From the NCBI GenBank assembly GCA_947179485.1, contig OX359248.1:56306386-56370385 (forward strand): a DNA stretch of 64,000 bases, in the 5' to 3' direction. Of the stretch, positions 1 to 10,249 are shown in pieces; position 1 is the first letter of the stretch, and every line of letters begins with the position of its first letter. Under the pieces are notes generated by a model that saw only the letters and a list, made by a program, of their open reading frames with translations, did not search any database and was not told where the DNA came from. Position numbers and translations under genes: made by a program. This DNA comes from Allacma fusca. Its lineage: Eukaryota > Arthropoda > Collembola > Symphypleona > Sminthuridae.

Positions 1-1
1 A

Positions 2-1379
2 CCAAAAGATACAGCAAGACAAATATACAGATTAAACTCACAATCAAGTGCAGGAGAAGACGGCATTCTTCCAAGATGGTTGAAAGCTACAAATTTTGAA
101 TCTTCAAAAATATTGGCTGTAATGATCACGTACATGCTTAAACACAATTTTGTTCCTAAATTAATGCGTGAAGCCCGAACAATACTTATATCAAAGGGAG
201 GAGACGAAAGTGATCCCAAAAATTTCAGACCAATTACAGTATGTTCTGTTTTAAGAAGAGCAGTGGAAAAGGTACTTGATTCTAGAATGAGATTCTATGT
301 TCCATTTTGTGATCAACAGCGGGGTTTTACTAACAAACATGGTACTCTTATAAATACGACTTTATTACAAGAATGTCTTCAAAAGGCTAAAATTGAAAAA
401 TTGGACTACACTAATACATTCTTTGATGTTACTCAAGCTTTTGATAAGATAGGACACTTACATGCTTCAAATAGGATTCAAGCTAGAAGAGCAGCAACAG
501 CACTCAAAAACCTTACCATTAATTTCACGATTGAGAACTACACAAGGATCAATACAATTAAAGGAAAATCTCAAAAAATATTTTTAAAATGTGGAGTAAT
601 GCAGGGGGCACGACAATCTCCATGGATTTATAACAACGCAGTTGATGATGAGATTATGGAATTAAATGAACCATCTGTAAAAAGTATGTATGGCTTCCAG
701 CTTCACCCTGACTTCCCAAATGAAACTCTCCAAAATTTCGCTGATGATTCAGACATTTCTGCGAACTCTCGTACATCTTCCATCATTCTCAACCAAACAT
801 TTATTGGACTTTATAATGAATTAGGACTTCAAATTAATTCCAGAAAATCCCAATGTATTAGTCTGGTAAAAGGAGAATTATGTACAGATGATCTGATTCT
901 CAATGAAAATACTCGGATCAAGTGCATTGGAACTAATGAAATGGTGAAGTATCTTGGTATGAATTTTAATGATGAAATAGTATGTCATGAAGAAAAATTA
1001 CTCCATAAATTTCGAGGCCAAATTGAAAGAATAGTTGCAACTCCATTCCTTAATCCAGACCAAAAATTGAATATCATTAATGAATTTATCTGGCCGATTT
1101 TAATTTCCCCCTACAACATATTCCCTTAAATAAAATTTCGCCTTCATTCTTTGATAAAGTGGATAAAATCCTTAAAAGTGCAGTTAAAGAAATTTTGCAA
1201 ATACCAACATCAACCCCTGACGCTATGATTTATTCTAGTAGAAAGGTAAAAGGATTGGGAATTATTAAAACATCATGGGAAGCAAACATTCAAAATTATA
1301 ATGCATGCGACAATCTACAAAATAGTGGTATTGAAGTTCTGAATATAATAAGAAATTTTAACAATGAAAAAATAAATGC
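2..1379 (+). pseudogene. R2-like reverse transcriptase domain
   Basis: An open frame enters from the window edge (the AGEDGI fingers motif is at about 55-72) and continues to a stop at 1127-1129. Readable RT motifs are NFRPITV (about 220-240), a palm motif around FFDVTQAFDK (419-448), VMQGARQSPW (about 595-625) and the catalytic FADDSD (739-756), with YLGMNF near 950-967. The catalytic block has FADD where most R2 proteins have YADD or FADD followed by hydrophobic residues. Around 1106-1112 a run of five C marks a one-base frame change; the protein then continues in another frame (QHIPLNKI, then DKILKSAVKEIL) to about 1392. RT would copy the element RNA at the nick. The frameshift means no full protein is made. 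Confidence 0.75.
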
Positions 1380-2255
1380 TTGGATAATCTAAACATGACT
1401 GAAGAATTCAAATCATCCCTTGTAGACATCTATCAAGATGAAGATACTTCAGAAAGTAATAGAGAAGAATCAATGAATAACACTCACAAACAACAACCAA
1501 AAAAGAAGTTAAAGAAATGTAAACTTATTAGGAATGAATTGCAAAAAAAAGAATATGAAAAATGGAGTAAGCTTCCAAGTAAAGGACAAGGTGTCGCACA
1601 ATTTTCCGAATGTCCCACTGCTAACAAATGGATAACTAATAAATTTGGGTTATCAACATCTGAATGGATAAATGCAATCAAAATGAACGGAAACGTATTG
1701 CCTAATAAGTCAAATCCGGGTTACAGCCAAGGTAATAGCCATTGTAGATATTGCAATGAGTTTGAAACCTTAGGACATATCCTTGGTAAATGCCCCAGAG
1801 GTGAATTATTACGTAATAATCGTCATCACAGCATTCGCTCATTGTTAGCTACAAAATTTAAAGAAAATAAATATATAGTCCAAGAAGAAGTATATTGTGA
1901 AGATAAAAATGGGACAAGTAGAAGAGTTGACATTCTTGCTATTGAACCAAACTCTAAAAAAGGATACATTTTAGATCCAACAATAAGAATGGAACAAGAT
2001 ATTCACCAGCCTAAAAAAGTGAACCAAGAAAAGAAATCAATTTATGATCCATGCATTCCCTACTTTCAATCAAAATTCAATCTAAAAGAAGTGGAAACAA
2101 TTGGACTGTACATTGGGGCACGAGGAACAATTTCAAATTTTTTTGTAACATTCCTAAAACGATTTAGGATACCAATGAAAGTTATTGAAGAAATAGTATC
2201 TTTAGTTCTTAAGAACAGTGCATTAATTTGTAATAATCATCTTTATAAGTCATAA
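1380..2255 (+). pseudogene. R2-like zinc knuckle and restriction-like endonuclease
   Basis: This is the C-terminal part of the same polyprotein in a third frame (the break is at about 1380-1392). A lysine-rich linker (about 1480-1560) is followed by a CCHC knuckle, C-x2-C-x7-H-x4-C, at about 1741-1795. The endonuclease core follows: RRVD at about 1921-1932, then ILDPTIRME about 14 residues later. This matches the PD-(x12-14)-D signature of the R2-group restriction-like endonuclease, with VD in place of PD. A conserved YDPCIPYF block and an IGARGTIS block precede the end. In R2-group elements this domain nicks target DNA to prime reverse transcription. The frame is open to its own stop and is the best-preserved part of this copy. 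Confidence 0.75.
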
Positions 2256-2349
2256 ATTATACTAATGAGTTACTTAATTGAAAATTGTTAATAGTATACT
2301 GAGTCCATAAGGGCTACTTCTATTGAGAAGCAGTGTCAATAAAGTCTTT
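2256..2349 (+). repeat. 3' UTR of R2-like copy A, shared with copy B
   Basis: Noncoding end of copy A. The segment GGCTACTT ... GAAGCAGTG then CAATAAAGT (2311-2345) recurs with few changes at 15349-15383 downstream of copy B. A shared 3' end is expected, because element RNA 3' structure is what the RT recognises. AATAAA may also act as a polyadenylation signal. Confidence 0.7.
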
Positions 2350-3066
2350 CTCTCTCTTAGCTTATCATATCTAATACTATCGAATGCCTTACATAGGTCC
2401 ACAAACAATGCTGCAACATTCAAGTTTCTTTCTGATGCTTCATATACTTTGTAAGTAATTCTATGAGTGCACGCAGAGTTGATTTTTATTTGCGGAATTC
2501 GAACTGAATTTCTTTGTTGTACGCTCTTCAACAAAATTAATTATCCGTCTTGTAATTATTATTGATTCGAATATTTTAGATAGGAAGGGAAGGGTGGATA
2601 TTGGACGGTATGATTTGGGTATGTATTTCCAGGACTGGGGTAATTATTGCATTTTTCCAACTTAGGGTAAATATCCTGTTTTGAGTGCGTGATTAAATAT
2701 GTCTGTTAGGACGGTTGAGAAGATTTCAGGGAATATTTTAATTACTTTGCTAGGGATATTTTTGAATCATGCAGAGTTGTTACTTTTAGTACATTGTATT
2801 AGTTTGGAAACTTCTGTCGTAACAGGAATATAAGAATTAGCATGATTTTTCACTTCATTACTTAGTTCTAAACGTTACCTATAAATGTTGTCATGGTGTA
2901 GGACAAATGCATTTGCAAGGTGTTTTGACATTTCATTTTTATCTGTGATTGCAGTATTAGTATTGGTACTATGTAGTTCAGTAATATTTGTAGTGCACAT
3001 TTTCTGTCCTGTTAGGTTCTTGAACGTGTCCCAGGATTGCTTTGGAGTTTTACGCTGTTTAAGTTT
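2350..3066 (-). pseudogene. LINE reverse transcriptase N-terminal half (relic)
   Basis: Read on the minus strand from 3066 down. A linker has KTPKQSWDTF, then a HLANAF block, then IPSKVIK, then HALKTGYLP followed by a WK pair. Next is SYRPISTLPFLSKIFES (about 2615-2565), a standard LINE fingers motif. After a frame change comes ALFVDLCKAFDSI (about 2415-2375), the palm motif carrying the first catalytic aspartate. The reading ends at the junction with the R2-like element. Several stops and at least one frameshift are present. Confidence 0.75.
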
Positions 3067-3069
3067 GTT

Positions 3070-3885
3070 GCAACCTCAGATTGGTTACAAAATAATGATA
3101 TACCAAGCGGAACCCAGTCTCACTTACTGGGTGACTTTTCGAAGGACCAGCGCTGACCTCAGCGCACGTAATTATTGTATTAGCAAATTTCTCACTCTCA
3201 ACTGCTCTCGTACTGAGTGGTAGCCTTTTTGCTACCCAGTGTGAACGAAATACGAAAGCTTTAGTGAAGAAATGTTTGTGAAAATATGAAAATTCTTTTA
3301 TTCACCGTCGATCAATGTTCACTTATTCACACCTGAATTCGATCTCATATTTTCTTCGTAGCTATACACTTTGCATAATACATCCCTTTCGTAAATCCAA
3401 TCATTCCAACTCAATATCCACTCAATTTATAATATTCACTAACAAATATGTGCTAAAGTAGTCATGGCAATATCATGAAACAATTCGCATTCAAATACCT
3501 GGTGAATACATATATGTGTGTTAATTTAAACTAAATGTTACTAAATTATCTAGAAAACTAGTACCTGGATTTTCTTTTAAATATCCTAAACTCAATTAAC
3601 ATACATAAGAATAACTTTTAGTAATATCGGCATGGTTTGACAATATGTCCCTACCCAGGTATTTAACATAACAACATCCGGGTATTTAAACGATTACATG
3701 ATACACACATGATTCAGCTTCGCCATCTATGAGGCTCTTATATACTAATACTACATATGTATTTGAATGTAAATTAATGCTGTAAGCTTGACGATGTCTG
3801 ATTCCTAAGTGAAGAGGAGAGGCGCTTCAGCTTACAGCCAAAGAACAGCTCGTCACAGTACCTCGCGTCGCTCCATTCATTCTCG
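3070..3885. other. Unassigned stretch inside the old LINE
   Basis: The LINE linker reads up to about 3890 from one side and resumes at about 3066 on the other, so these roughly 815 bases look inserted. I see no clear TIR, no coding domain and no convincing duplication. Short self-complementary pieces occur near 3115-3135 (CCCAGT ... ACTGGG) and 3220-3240 (GGTAGC ... GCTACC). Confidence 0.4.
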
Positions 3886-3889
3886 CTTC

Positions 3890-4261
3890 CACAAAGTTTA
3901 TATTTAAAGTAGTTTGACTTGGCCTTACGTATTTGCATTGTAGCATGATTTCGAGCACATTTGTATTCGATCCAGTCTCACTACATTTAGTTTTACTTGC
4001 AATTTTCTGAAGATGGTTTTTCCTATGTATACGTTTCTTAATATTAAAGTTAAGCCACAATGCAGGTTTTGCTTTGACACTTTTAGTCATAATAGGAAGA
4101 TGCTCATCTATAATACATAGCGATAGGTTTTTGAAGGTTGTAACCTTATCATTTAAATTATCAGCTGCGTGTATAATCTCCCATTTAGCATTCGTAAGTG
4201 CAGAAGTAAGTGTTAGGAGAGTATCAAGGTTCATTTTGCTACAGTTTCTGCATCTTATCTC
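3890..4261 (-). pseudogene. LINE endonuclease C-terminal end and linker (relic)
   Basis: The minus-strand reading has NAKWEII, then a VTTFKNL block, then DEHLPIMTK and a PALWLNFNIKKRIHRK stretch, typical of the region between the APE endonuclease and the RT of LINEs (the P-W-N motif before the first basic helix). It continues the endonuclease pieces at 5272 and above across the inserted plus-strand LINE, because the reading resumes just after the duplicated target site. Confidence 0.65.
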
Positions 4262-4277
4262 TACTGGTGTAAAGGAA
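4262..4277. repeat. Target-site duplication, left copy
   Basis: TACTGGTGTAAAGGAA, identical to 5256-5271. The first two bases may instead belong to the CATA tail of the inserted LINE. It marks the left end of the LINE at 4278-5255. Confidence 0.85.
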
Positions 4278-5255
4278 CTCATGGGTTTCAATAAACAGAC
4301 TCTTCGACTCTATGTGTCTCTCAAACCTTCTGTACTCGGCAGCCGTATGGGCGTTGGGATATGAAAATGAGATGGAAACTATTCAGACCACCTTTTTTCG
4401 CAGAGTTCTGGGAGTTCAAAGGAGAGTATCAAATCACTCAATAAGACTAGAATCCGGGAGGTGTCAAATAAAATGTACAATTTTAAAATTAGCTCTAGGG
4501 TACATAATTAAAATACTTAATATGAGTAAGGATAGGTATCCATTTATAGTACTTAATAAACTTATAAGTATAGATGAGGGAACTACATTCCCACCTACAT
4601 GGAACTGGGCAACTAGGATAAGGGAATCGATACAATCATTAGGTTTAAATTTCAACTGGAAAATGTTATCCCATGATTGGGTAAAAGTAAATATAAGTCC
4701 AATATTGGAGGCATCAGGGATGAACTCTTATATGCATGATCTGGACAAAGTTTTTGCATCACAGGAGAACCAACAATATAAATATTTACTTAAAAGTACC
4801 CTATACCCTGGTTATTTAATGTCCAATTTACCTTTCTATAAAGTAAGACTATTAGCACAATTGAGCTTAGCATCATCTGTGGAATCAACTATCACATACC
4901 GAGAAAACTCAATTACACTAAGAGGAAATAAAAACTGCTCCTTATGTGGAAAAGGCGTATCGTCGTGGGAACATGTCCTACATATTTGTAAGGTTACAGA
5001 ACAAATTAGAAAAAATGTTACGGGTGTTAGTGCAAGGCAAGAATTAAGTTACATAGAAATACTAAACGAAACTGATATGTACAAACTCGATTATATGTAT
5101 AAGTTATGTTGTGAAACTTGTAAAGTATTTGGGAACAACGAACGTATAACGGAATCAATGTAATTATTAATGTTGCTGTACGCGTTTCACTTAAATCTTT
5201 GTAATATTTTTGTGTATGAGCACGCTCGAAAACACAATAAACATACATACATACA
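4278..5255 (+). mobile_element. 5'-truncated LINE with (CATA)n tail, nested in the older LINE
   Basis: Flanked by the 16-base duplication at 4262-4277 and 5256-5271. It starts inside the RT C-terminal coding region, which is ordinary 5' truncation. The end is an AATAAA followed by a short CATA repeat (5242-5257). The coding part is uninterrupted, so this insertion is much younger than the LINE it landed in. Confidence 0.88.
4279..5163 (+). CDS. LINE ORF2 C-terminal region (truncated)
   Basis: An open frame runs from the insertion boundary to a TAA at 5161-5163 (about 294 codons). It holds the RT thumb and C-terminal region: LLYSAAVWALGYE, then a block with SNHSIRLESG, then a CCHC zinc knuckle (C-x2-C, H, C) at about 4935-4990. 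The same order occurs in the LINEs at 29357-30810, 34404-39095, 46175-47723 and 54973-56836, so it belongs to the same broad family. The catalytic RT palm is missing because of truncation, so no active protein is expected. The first ATG (4312) is incidental. Confidence 0.75.
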   Translation, partial: SWVSINRLFDSMCLSNLLYSAAVWALGYENEMETIQTTFFRRVLGVQRRVSNHSIRLESGRCQIKCTILKLALGYIIKILNMSKDRYPFIVLNKLISIDEGTTFPPTWNWATRIRESIQSLGLNFNWKMLSHDWVKVNISPILEASGMNSYMHDLDKVFASQENQQYKYLLKSTLYPGYLMSNLPFYKVRLLAQLSLASSVESTITYRENSITLRGNKNCSLCGKGVSSWEHVLHICKVTEQIRKNVTGVSARQELSYIEILNETDMYKLDYMYKLCCETCKVFGNNERITESM

Positions 5256-5271
5256 TACTGGTGTAAAGGAA
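5256..5271. repeat. Target-site duplication, right copy
   Basis: TACTGGTGTAAAGGAA, the partner of 4262-4277. Confidence 0.85.
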
Positions 5272-5880
5272 AGTTTTGGTTTCTTTCGTAAGACATAGAT
5301 ATTGTCATGGTCTCTAAGGCTACGTGGAATAACAGCTGATTTCCGAATACATAAATTCCTTATTGTTGGTATGTGTATGGTATATTATAGTAACTGAAGT
5401 GAGAGTGGTTCTAGTAGGTGTACAGATAAGCTGTGTTAGATTAAGGCTACTATTCAGGTCCCCAACAAGGTACATTTCATTGCACCTATTATTTACAGTT
5501 TTGACTATTTCAGTAAGTTCGTGCAGAAAGTTATCGTCACTTACTAGGCGGGTAGGAAGTCTATATAAGTAAATGATAGCAAATGTTTGCAGTTAGTAAG
5601 TTTTAAAAGTATAGGTTAAAATTCAGCGGAGAATAAATTAATTTCAATTTCTTCAACTATATAAATATATTTTACATATGTTAGTAAGCCTCCTCCATTT
5701 GTATCCCTGTCCTTTCTATGAAAATTATAACCTGATATTGCAATTTTGTTACTATCAGAGATCTCATTAAGCTAGGTCTCACCAAGACGCATGACATTTG
5801 TATTGAGGTGGTACATAATTACTGACAGCTCTTCATATTTGTTTCGGATGTTGCATATATTTAGGTACATAGTAGAGAGA
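5272..5880 (-). pseudogene. LINE APE endonuclease N-terminal and middle part (relic)
   Basis: On the minus strand an ATG at about 5878 opens a reading with LNICNIRNKYEEL, a GET block (the catalytic glutamate of APE endonucleases, about 5780), then NFHRKDRD and NGGGLLTYVK. A frame change follows, then YRLPTRL, then LVGDLNSSLN (about 5450, the GDxN motif), a PTR block and a RDHDNI block (the SDH motif, with S changed to R). The order and motifs are those of LINE APE endonucleases. Stops and frameshifts make it a relic. Confidence 0.7.
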
Positions 5881-6060
5881 CCTTTAGGCAATTTGTAATA
5901 GTGTCGGTTATAGTTGATGAAAATGTTTCTGGGTCCGAGGATATGAAAAATGAGTCATTGTTATTACCTAGGTTGCAAATCAGGAATCGTTATTGGGGAT
6001 GAATTGTGTGCATTTTGATGTGTATTACATGCCCAGGTGTTAGATGCAGCTAAGGCGCAA

Positions 6061-7413
6061 AATTCAGGTATAGAGAGGAAGTTTCAGGCCGTTGGCATTA
6101 TGAAATAGGGATTTGTATATTTTGCAGGTGATGGTAGCCTTCCTCCCATTCGCTGTACATCAAATTTTGCTCAATTCCCTATGTCCAGCTTTGAACGACA
6201 TTCTAGTGAGGGTTAACTATTATTAATTGCTTACAATCTTAATTATTTATTAATTAGACTTAGACTTAGGGGTAGAATGATGCAGAGGCACCATATTATT
6301 TCCTGGCGATTGCGTTATGGCACGTATGCTCACGACTGGGACAGGCTGCCTGGGTTTCATGGCGTCCGAGATCAAGAAGGAGATGATCTCACCTTGACGT
6401 TTTTAAGCTGTCATGGAACCTAGCGCCTGTTACAGCTGGGGAACCCCATTCACCGTGGCTCAATGGGAGCCATGAACCAATATATAAAGCTGCACTATTG
6501 CTTGGCTACAGGGGCCATATGAATTGTACCAGAGACAACAATTATTGGCAACAATTACTTCCAATTTTTTAGCTACATCTGTCTACCGAGTATGGACACG
6601 GTTCACATATTCCCGTTTTTTTAAATCGGCATAAGGTGCTAGGTTAATGTTAGCTTCCAATCTGATTGTTGGATCTATGATGTTACTTTCTTTCATGTGT
6701 GCTCAATTTTGCAATATATTATGTATAATTTAGACTATTATAAAAGGGTAAATGCTTGGACCGTTTTGCTATCAGTTATTTATCTGACTTTATTACATAT
6801 GCATGTGGGACCAACAGAGCTAAATATTCTGCCCCTAACTTTTCATTATATTTATTGATGCTATTGTCATGAATAGGTTTCGATATTGCGATCATTAAAA
6901 CAGGTATAAATTATGTCGGTAAACAATGTGCATGCTTATAAACAATTACAATGAGGATTTGTCATTTTCTATGCCAATATTCAGTCGGCACTGACGATAC
7001 ACGTCAGTCGCGTGTTATTTATCCTGAATTCGATGCACTGATGAATCTCATTTAGGACAAAACACTGGTGTCGCAAAGTTTTAATATATTTAAACGGTTA
7101 CTGAATTCAGGCAGAGTAACGGTCTGAAAATGGAGAAATGAATGATCTCGGATTATAATTTACATTGACTTAAAATGTAAATTGCGTTGCTTCATTCCAG
7201 ACAAAATTAGAACAAGTTTAAAATAATCATCAGTTGATTTCGAATGTTGAGGGAAAGGTAATATACCTCAGTGAGGTCATTAAACCTTTTTTGATATTTT
7301 CTAAAACGTTTGTATCATGTACCAATAGAGCTGGCGCGAGGCTCAAAGTGTAAGCATCGAGGACCTTAGGCTCTTGGAATTACGAAAAATAAAAGTGAAA
7401 TTGTGATCCTACA
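6061..7413. other. No recognised gene
   Basis: AT-rich, with no long frame on either strand and no domain I recognise. The part nearest 6061 may be the decayed 5' region or ORF1 of the minus-strand LINE. Confidence 0.5.
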
Positions 7414-7814
7414 ATGTGCGAACCCATCCTAGAAAGAACTATGGGGGAACCCAGTGACCAGGCAGGAAGGGGCTACAAGGACCGGGTAGTATCCGTAAGG
7501 GAATATTCGCACTTTTTTAGTTATTGTAATGTAACCGGCGTGGGCAACGATTATTACCATAGCATTGCACAATCTGGGAACAAGCCAGGGGGATTCCACA
7601 TAATTAGGTACGCATGCCCGGGCAAAATCCCGGGAAGTGGTCAGAACACAGGGTTATACGTAAAATAGCATACGGAAATAAAACGTTAACACAAGGATGT
7701 GGGATGGAAATATCATATCCAGAAATCTGACAACTACGCAGGAAGCCTCGTAAGCAAAGTGAACCTGATACTGCTGAATCATCATCAGCACGGGCAGGGA
7801 CAATAAAGAACACA

Positions 7815-9002
7815 GTGGTGCCGGCTTGCAAAGATGAGGAAATGACTCAGAAGGATATGGGCAGTGTTAGTGAATCTGACATTAATAAAATTGATATTAA
7901 ATATTTAGTATCAGGAAAAGAAGTACCATATGTAGGTATGGATGTGGACGAGGATGAGCTCCTTCAAAGTGGAGAGGAAGAAAATACAGAGGTACAAAAC
8001 CCTGCAGTACTGACACAGCTGGAGGAAGAAATCCTTTGAGGAAGTTCAGGATATCTCAATAGAGAAAATTCAAGTGCACAAGGTCTGTAATGATCAAATG
8101 TTGGGCACAAAAGAGAAGCACCAGAGAGGGACAAATGGGCGAAACCTTGAAGGTGAAGAAAGGGAAGCAGTTATCAGTCTGGCAACGTATGAAATTACCA
8201 AGGCAGAAGACGAACCAAGAGGCTAAGCAAACTCCCGGCAACAAGATAGAGACCGTAGTGAAACAGGTGGACGGCAAAGCTCAAGGAGTGCAAAGGAAGA
8301 AACCGATACTTGAGATGCAGCCAAAACCCAGGAAAGAGTCTACGGAACTCGGACAGGATCCTCTGGCCGTAATTGGTATGGTGGAGGGTGAACCGGATAA
8401 ATGGATTGATGCAGAGGGAGCGCAACAATTTCGATGGGGACTGGACAGAGAGCTGGATAGGGAATACGAAGTTAACAAGATAGCCTACGTAATCACTGGC
8501 TCGGGGATTTCCTCTGGGAGAATCTGGGGTACATGTGTAAATGAGGAATCGGCAGAATTTGTCAAGGATAAGGCGTGGGGCATTACTTGGTCCACTCCGG
8601 ACGGGGGAACAGGGTATTTCAGGCGCATGCAGCAAAGGAAGCTCCGGAACGGCCAAAGCTCACAAGCTTTATGATAAATTTGTCAAATGAGTGGAAACAT
8701 GACTGGAAGAACTTCCGGGAACGACTCGAAATACTAAATCCGGGAATAGTAACGAAGGACTTTAAATGGTGGAATAAGGAATATGCACAAAAATAGGGTG
8801 ACCACAGTCGGGAGGAAATAGATTCCGGAAGATTGGGATAGATGAGGGTTCAATGAAGTACCTGGAAGAAAAGGGGGACACATTGAACTTCAGAGCAGTT
8901 CCCCTTCATATGGCCCAAGTAATAATGAGAAATAGAGTTGATAGAGGAGGGGAGGTAGGAGTAGTGGGCGTGCTGGGGGAGCACAAGAGTAAACTCCAGT
9001 AA
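7815..9002 (+). pseudogene. R1-like LINE ORF1 (relic)
   Basis: Broken frames hold an acidic N-terminal region (7815-8036), a lysine- and glutamine-rich basic stretch (8090-8400) and a region with DREYEVNKIAYVITG, then AERPKLTSF-like and LNPGIVTKDFKWW text (8600-8790), then KGDTLNF and a GVLGEHKSKL end. The order and the NPG-I-T-x-W style block resemble ORF1 proteins of the R1/LOA group, where the protein binds element RNA. The call leans on the endonuclease that follows directly. At least three frame changes are present. Confidence 0.5.
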
Positions 9003-9044
9003 TAGATCATCTCATGTAACCAGGGCGCGGAACCTGGGAACAGA

Positions 9045-10140
9045 GGTGATCCAAATTAATACGCAACGCACTCCAATGGGGGTCGCCTCAATATGCGAAT
9101 TCCGGGATTGGGTGGTGCAACAGCGGAATACCTCACAACCCCACTACAAACCTCTCTTTTATTACCCTGGTGCAGGAGTCATACGTATACAACGGTAAAG
9201 TCAGGGGGTGGACACGGGGAGATAGAGTGATGGTAGGTGGAGGCAGAGAGCAACCACAAACCTGCATCATTCTATCCAGAACCATCAAAGCCACCCTGCT
9301 GCACGAATATTGCGATAGAGATAATACACTTATGAGGATTATGAGACAATGGCAACCTGTAATTTTTGCTACGTACATGCCGTTTTGGGACACCTATAAA
9401 ACTCCATCCATCGGAGAGACTACCGGGACTGCTGAGGTATTGTGGCGGTAACAAAATACCACTAATTATAGGGACTGATGCCAACTCACACCATATGGAT
9501 TGGGGAAGCACAGACACCAATCAGAGAGGGAAAGCTCTCATGGACTTTATTGTTGCGAATGCCTTAACAATATAGAACATGGGAAAAGCTCCCATTTTTA
9601 GCTGGGAGGGAAGTCCTTGACATTACAAACCTCTGGGCTCATGACTTAGTTCAAAACTGGAGGGTTTTCTCAGATGAGAGCGGATCGGACCACAGGTATA
9701 TCCGATTTGAGATGCGGTTCTGTGAAATCGACCGCACTTATAACAACAACATTAGAAATACGGACTGGATAACATATACCAGAGAACTCACAGAGGAACT
9801 TGGGAGGATCAAAGGCACCATAGATGCCCTCCTATAGATGACTCCTTTAGGGGTTGAAAATCGCACAAAAGAGATGTACTATGCTTTGAAGAAAAGTTTT
9901 GATCTTGCTACACCGATCACAAGAAAGCATGCGAACAGGAAGGCGATAGCTTGGTGAACGAGTGAACTCACTGCTTTGAGGAAGGTGGCTAGAGCAGCCT
10001 TCAGAAACTAAGGACAAGTTAGGAATGATGAGCATTGTAAAATGTACAGAAAAGCCCGGAATAATTATTATTCGGCAGTAAAGATAGAACAACAAATATC
10101 ATGGAGGAAATTCTCTGAGAACCTGGAGGACCTATTACGG
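9045..10140 (+). pseudogene. R1-like LINE endonuclease and linker (relic)
   Basis: Readable blocks, in changing frames: EVIQINTQRTPMG (about 9042-9080, endonuclease start), LVQESYVYNGKVRGW (9165-9210, with the catalytic QE), IIGTDANSHHMDWGS (9460-9510, the G-D-x-N and W-G-S motifs), QRGKALMDFI (9520-9550), SGSDHRYIRFEM (9680-9715, the SDH motif), then a TSELTALRK block and RKARNNYYSAVK with ISWRKFSENLE (10050-10130). These are the hallmarks of R1/LOA-type APE endonucleases and the linker to RT. The reading stops at about 10140, just before RT would begin. Confidence 0.75.
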
Positions 10141-10249
10141 TACATTATTATTATATACATATTATTACTCTATTATACATTTTAACGATGATTGTAGAAC
10201 TATAAAACTACATAGCAGCTATAAAACAAACAAAAAACTTAAAGCTTTC

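Larger units (their letters stand above)
1..2349 (+). mobile_element. R2-like non-LTR retrotransposon, copy A (3' part)
   Basis: The left edge of the window lies inside the element. Coding sequence runs from the fingers of the reverse transcriptase through a zinc knuckle and a C-terminal restriction-like endonuclease, which is the R2-group order (RT first, no APE endonuclease). The 3' boundary is placed near 2349 for two reasons. A 3'-terminal block ending in CAATAAAGT is shared with copy B at 15350-15385. A minus-strand LINE reverse transcriptase reading begins directly beyond it. The flank is not 28S rDNA, so this copy is not at the classical R2 target. Two frame breaks show it is dead. The exact clade (R2, Hero, NeSL or other RLE group) is not settled. 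Confidence 0.8.
2350..6060 (-). mobile_element. Decayed APE-type LINE, split by later insertions
   Basis: Minus-strand pieces appear in the right order for one LINE: endonuclease start at about 5880-5590, endonuclease middle at 5560-5272, endonuclease end and linker at 4262-3890, RT start at 3065-2350. The RT stops in the palm motif where R2-like copy A abuts it, so the 3' part lies beyond the window edge or is lost. A plus-strand LINE (4278-5255) interrupts it with a clear target-site duplication. A further stretch (about 3070-3885) interrupts the linker. Many stops and frame changes show great age. The protein type is like Jockey or CR1 elements. Confidence 0.75.

Noticed and set aside
8195..8656. 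Minus-strand frame of 153 codons
   Set aside because: It is the shadow of the R1-like ORF1 relic on the plus strand; the composition is not protein-like.
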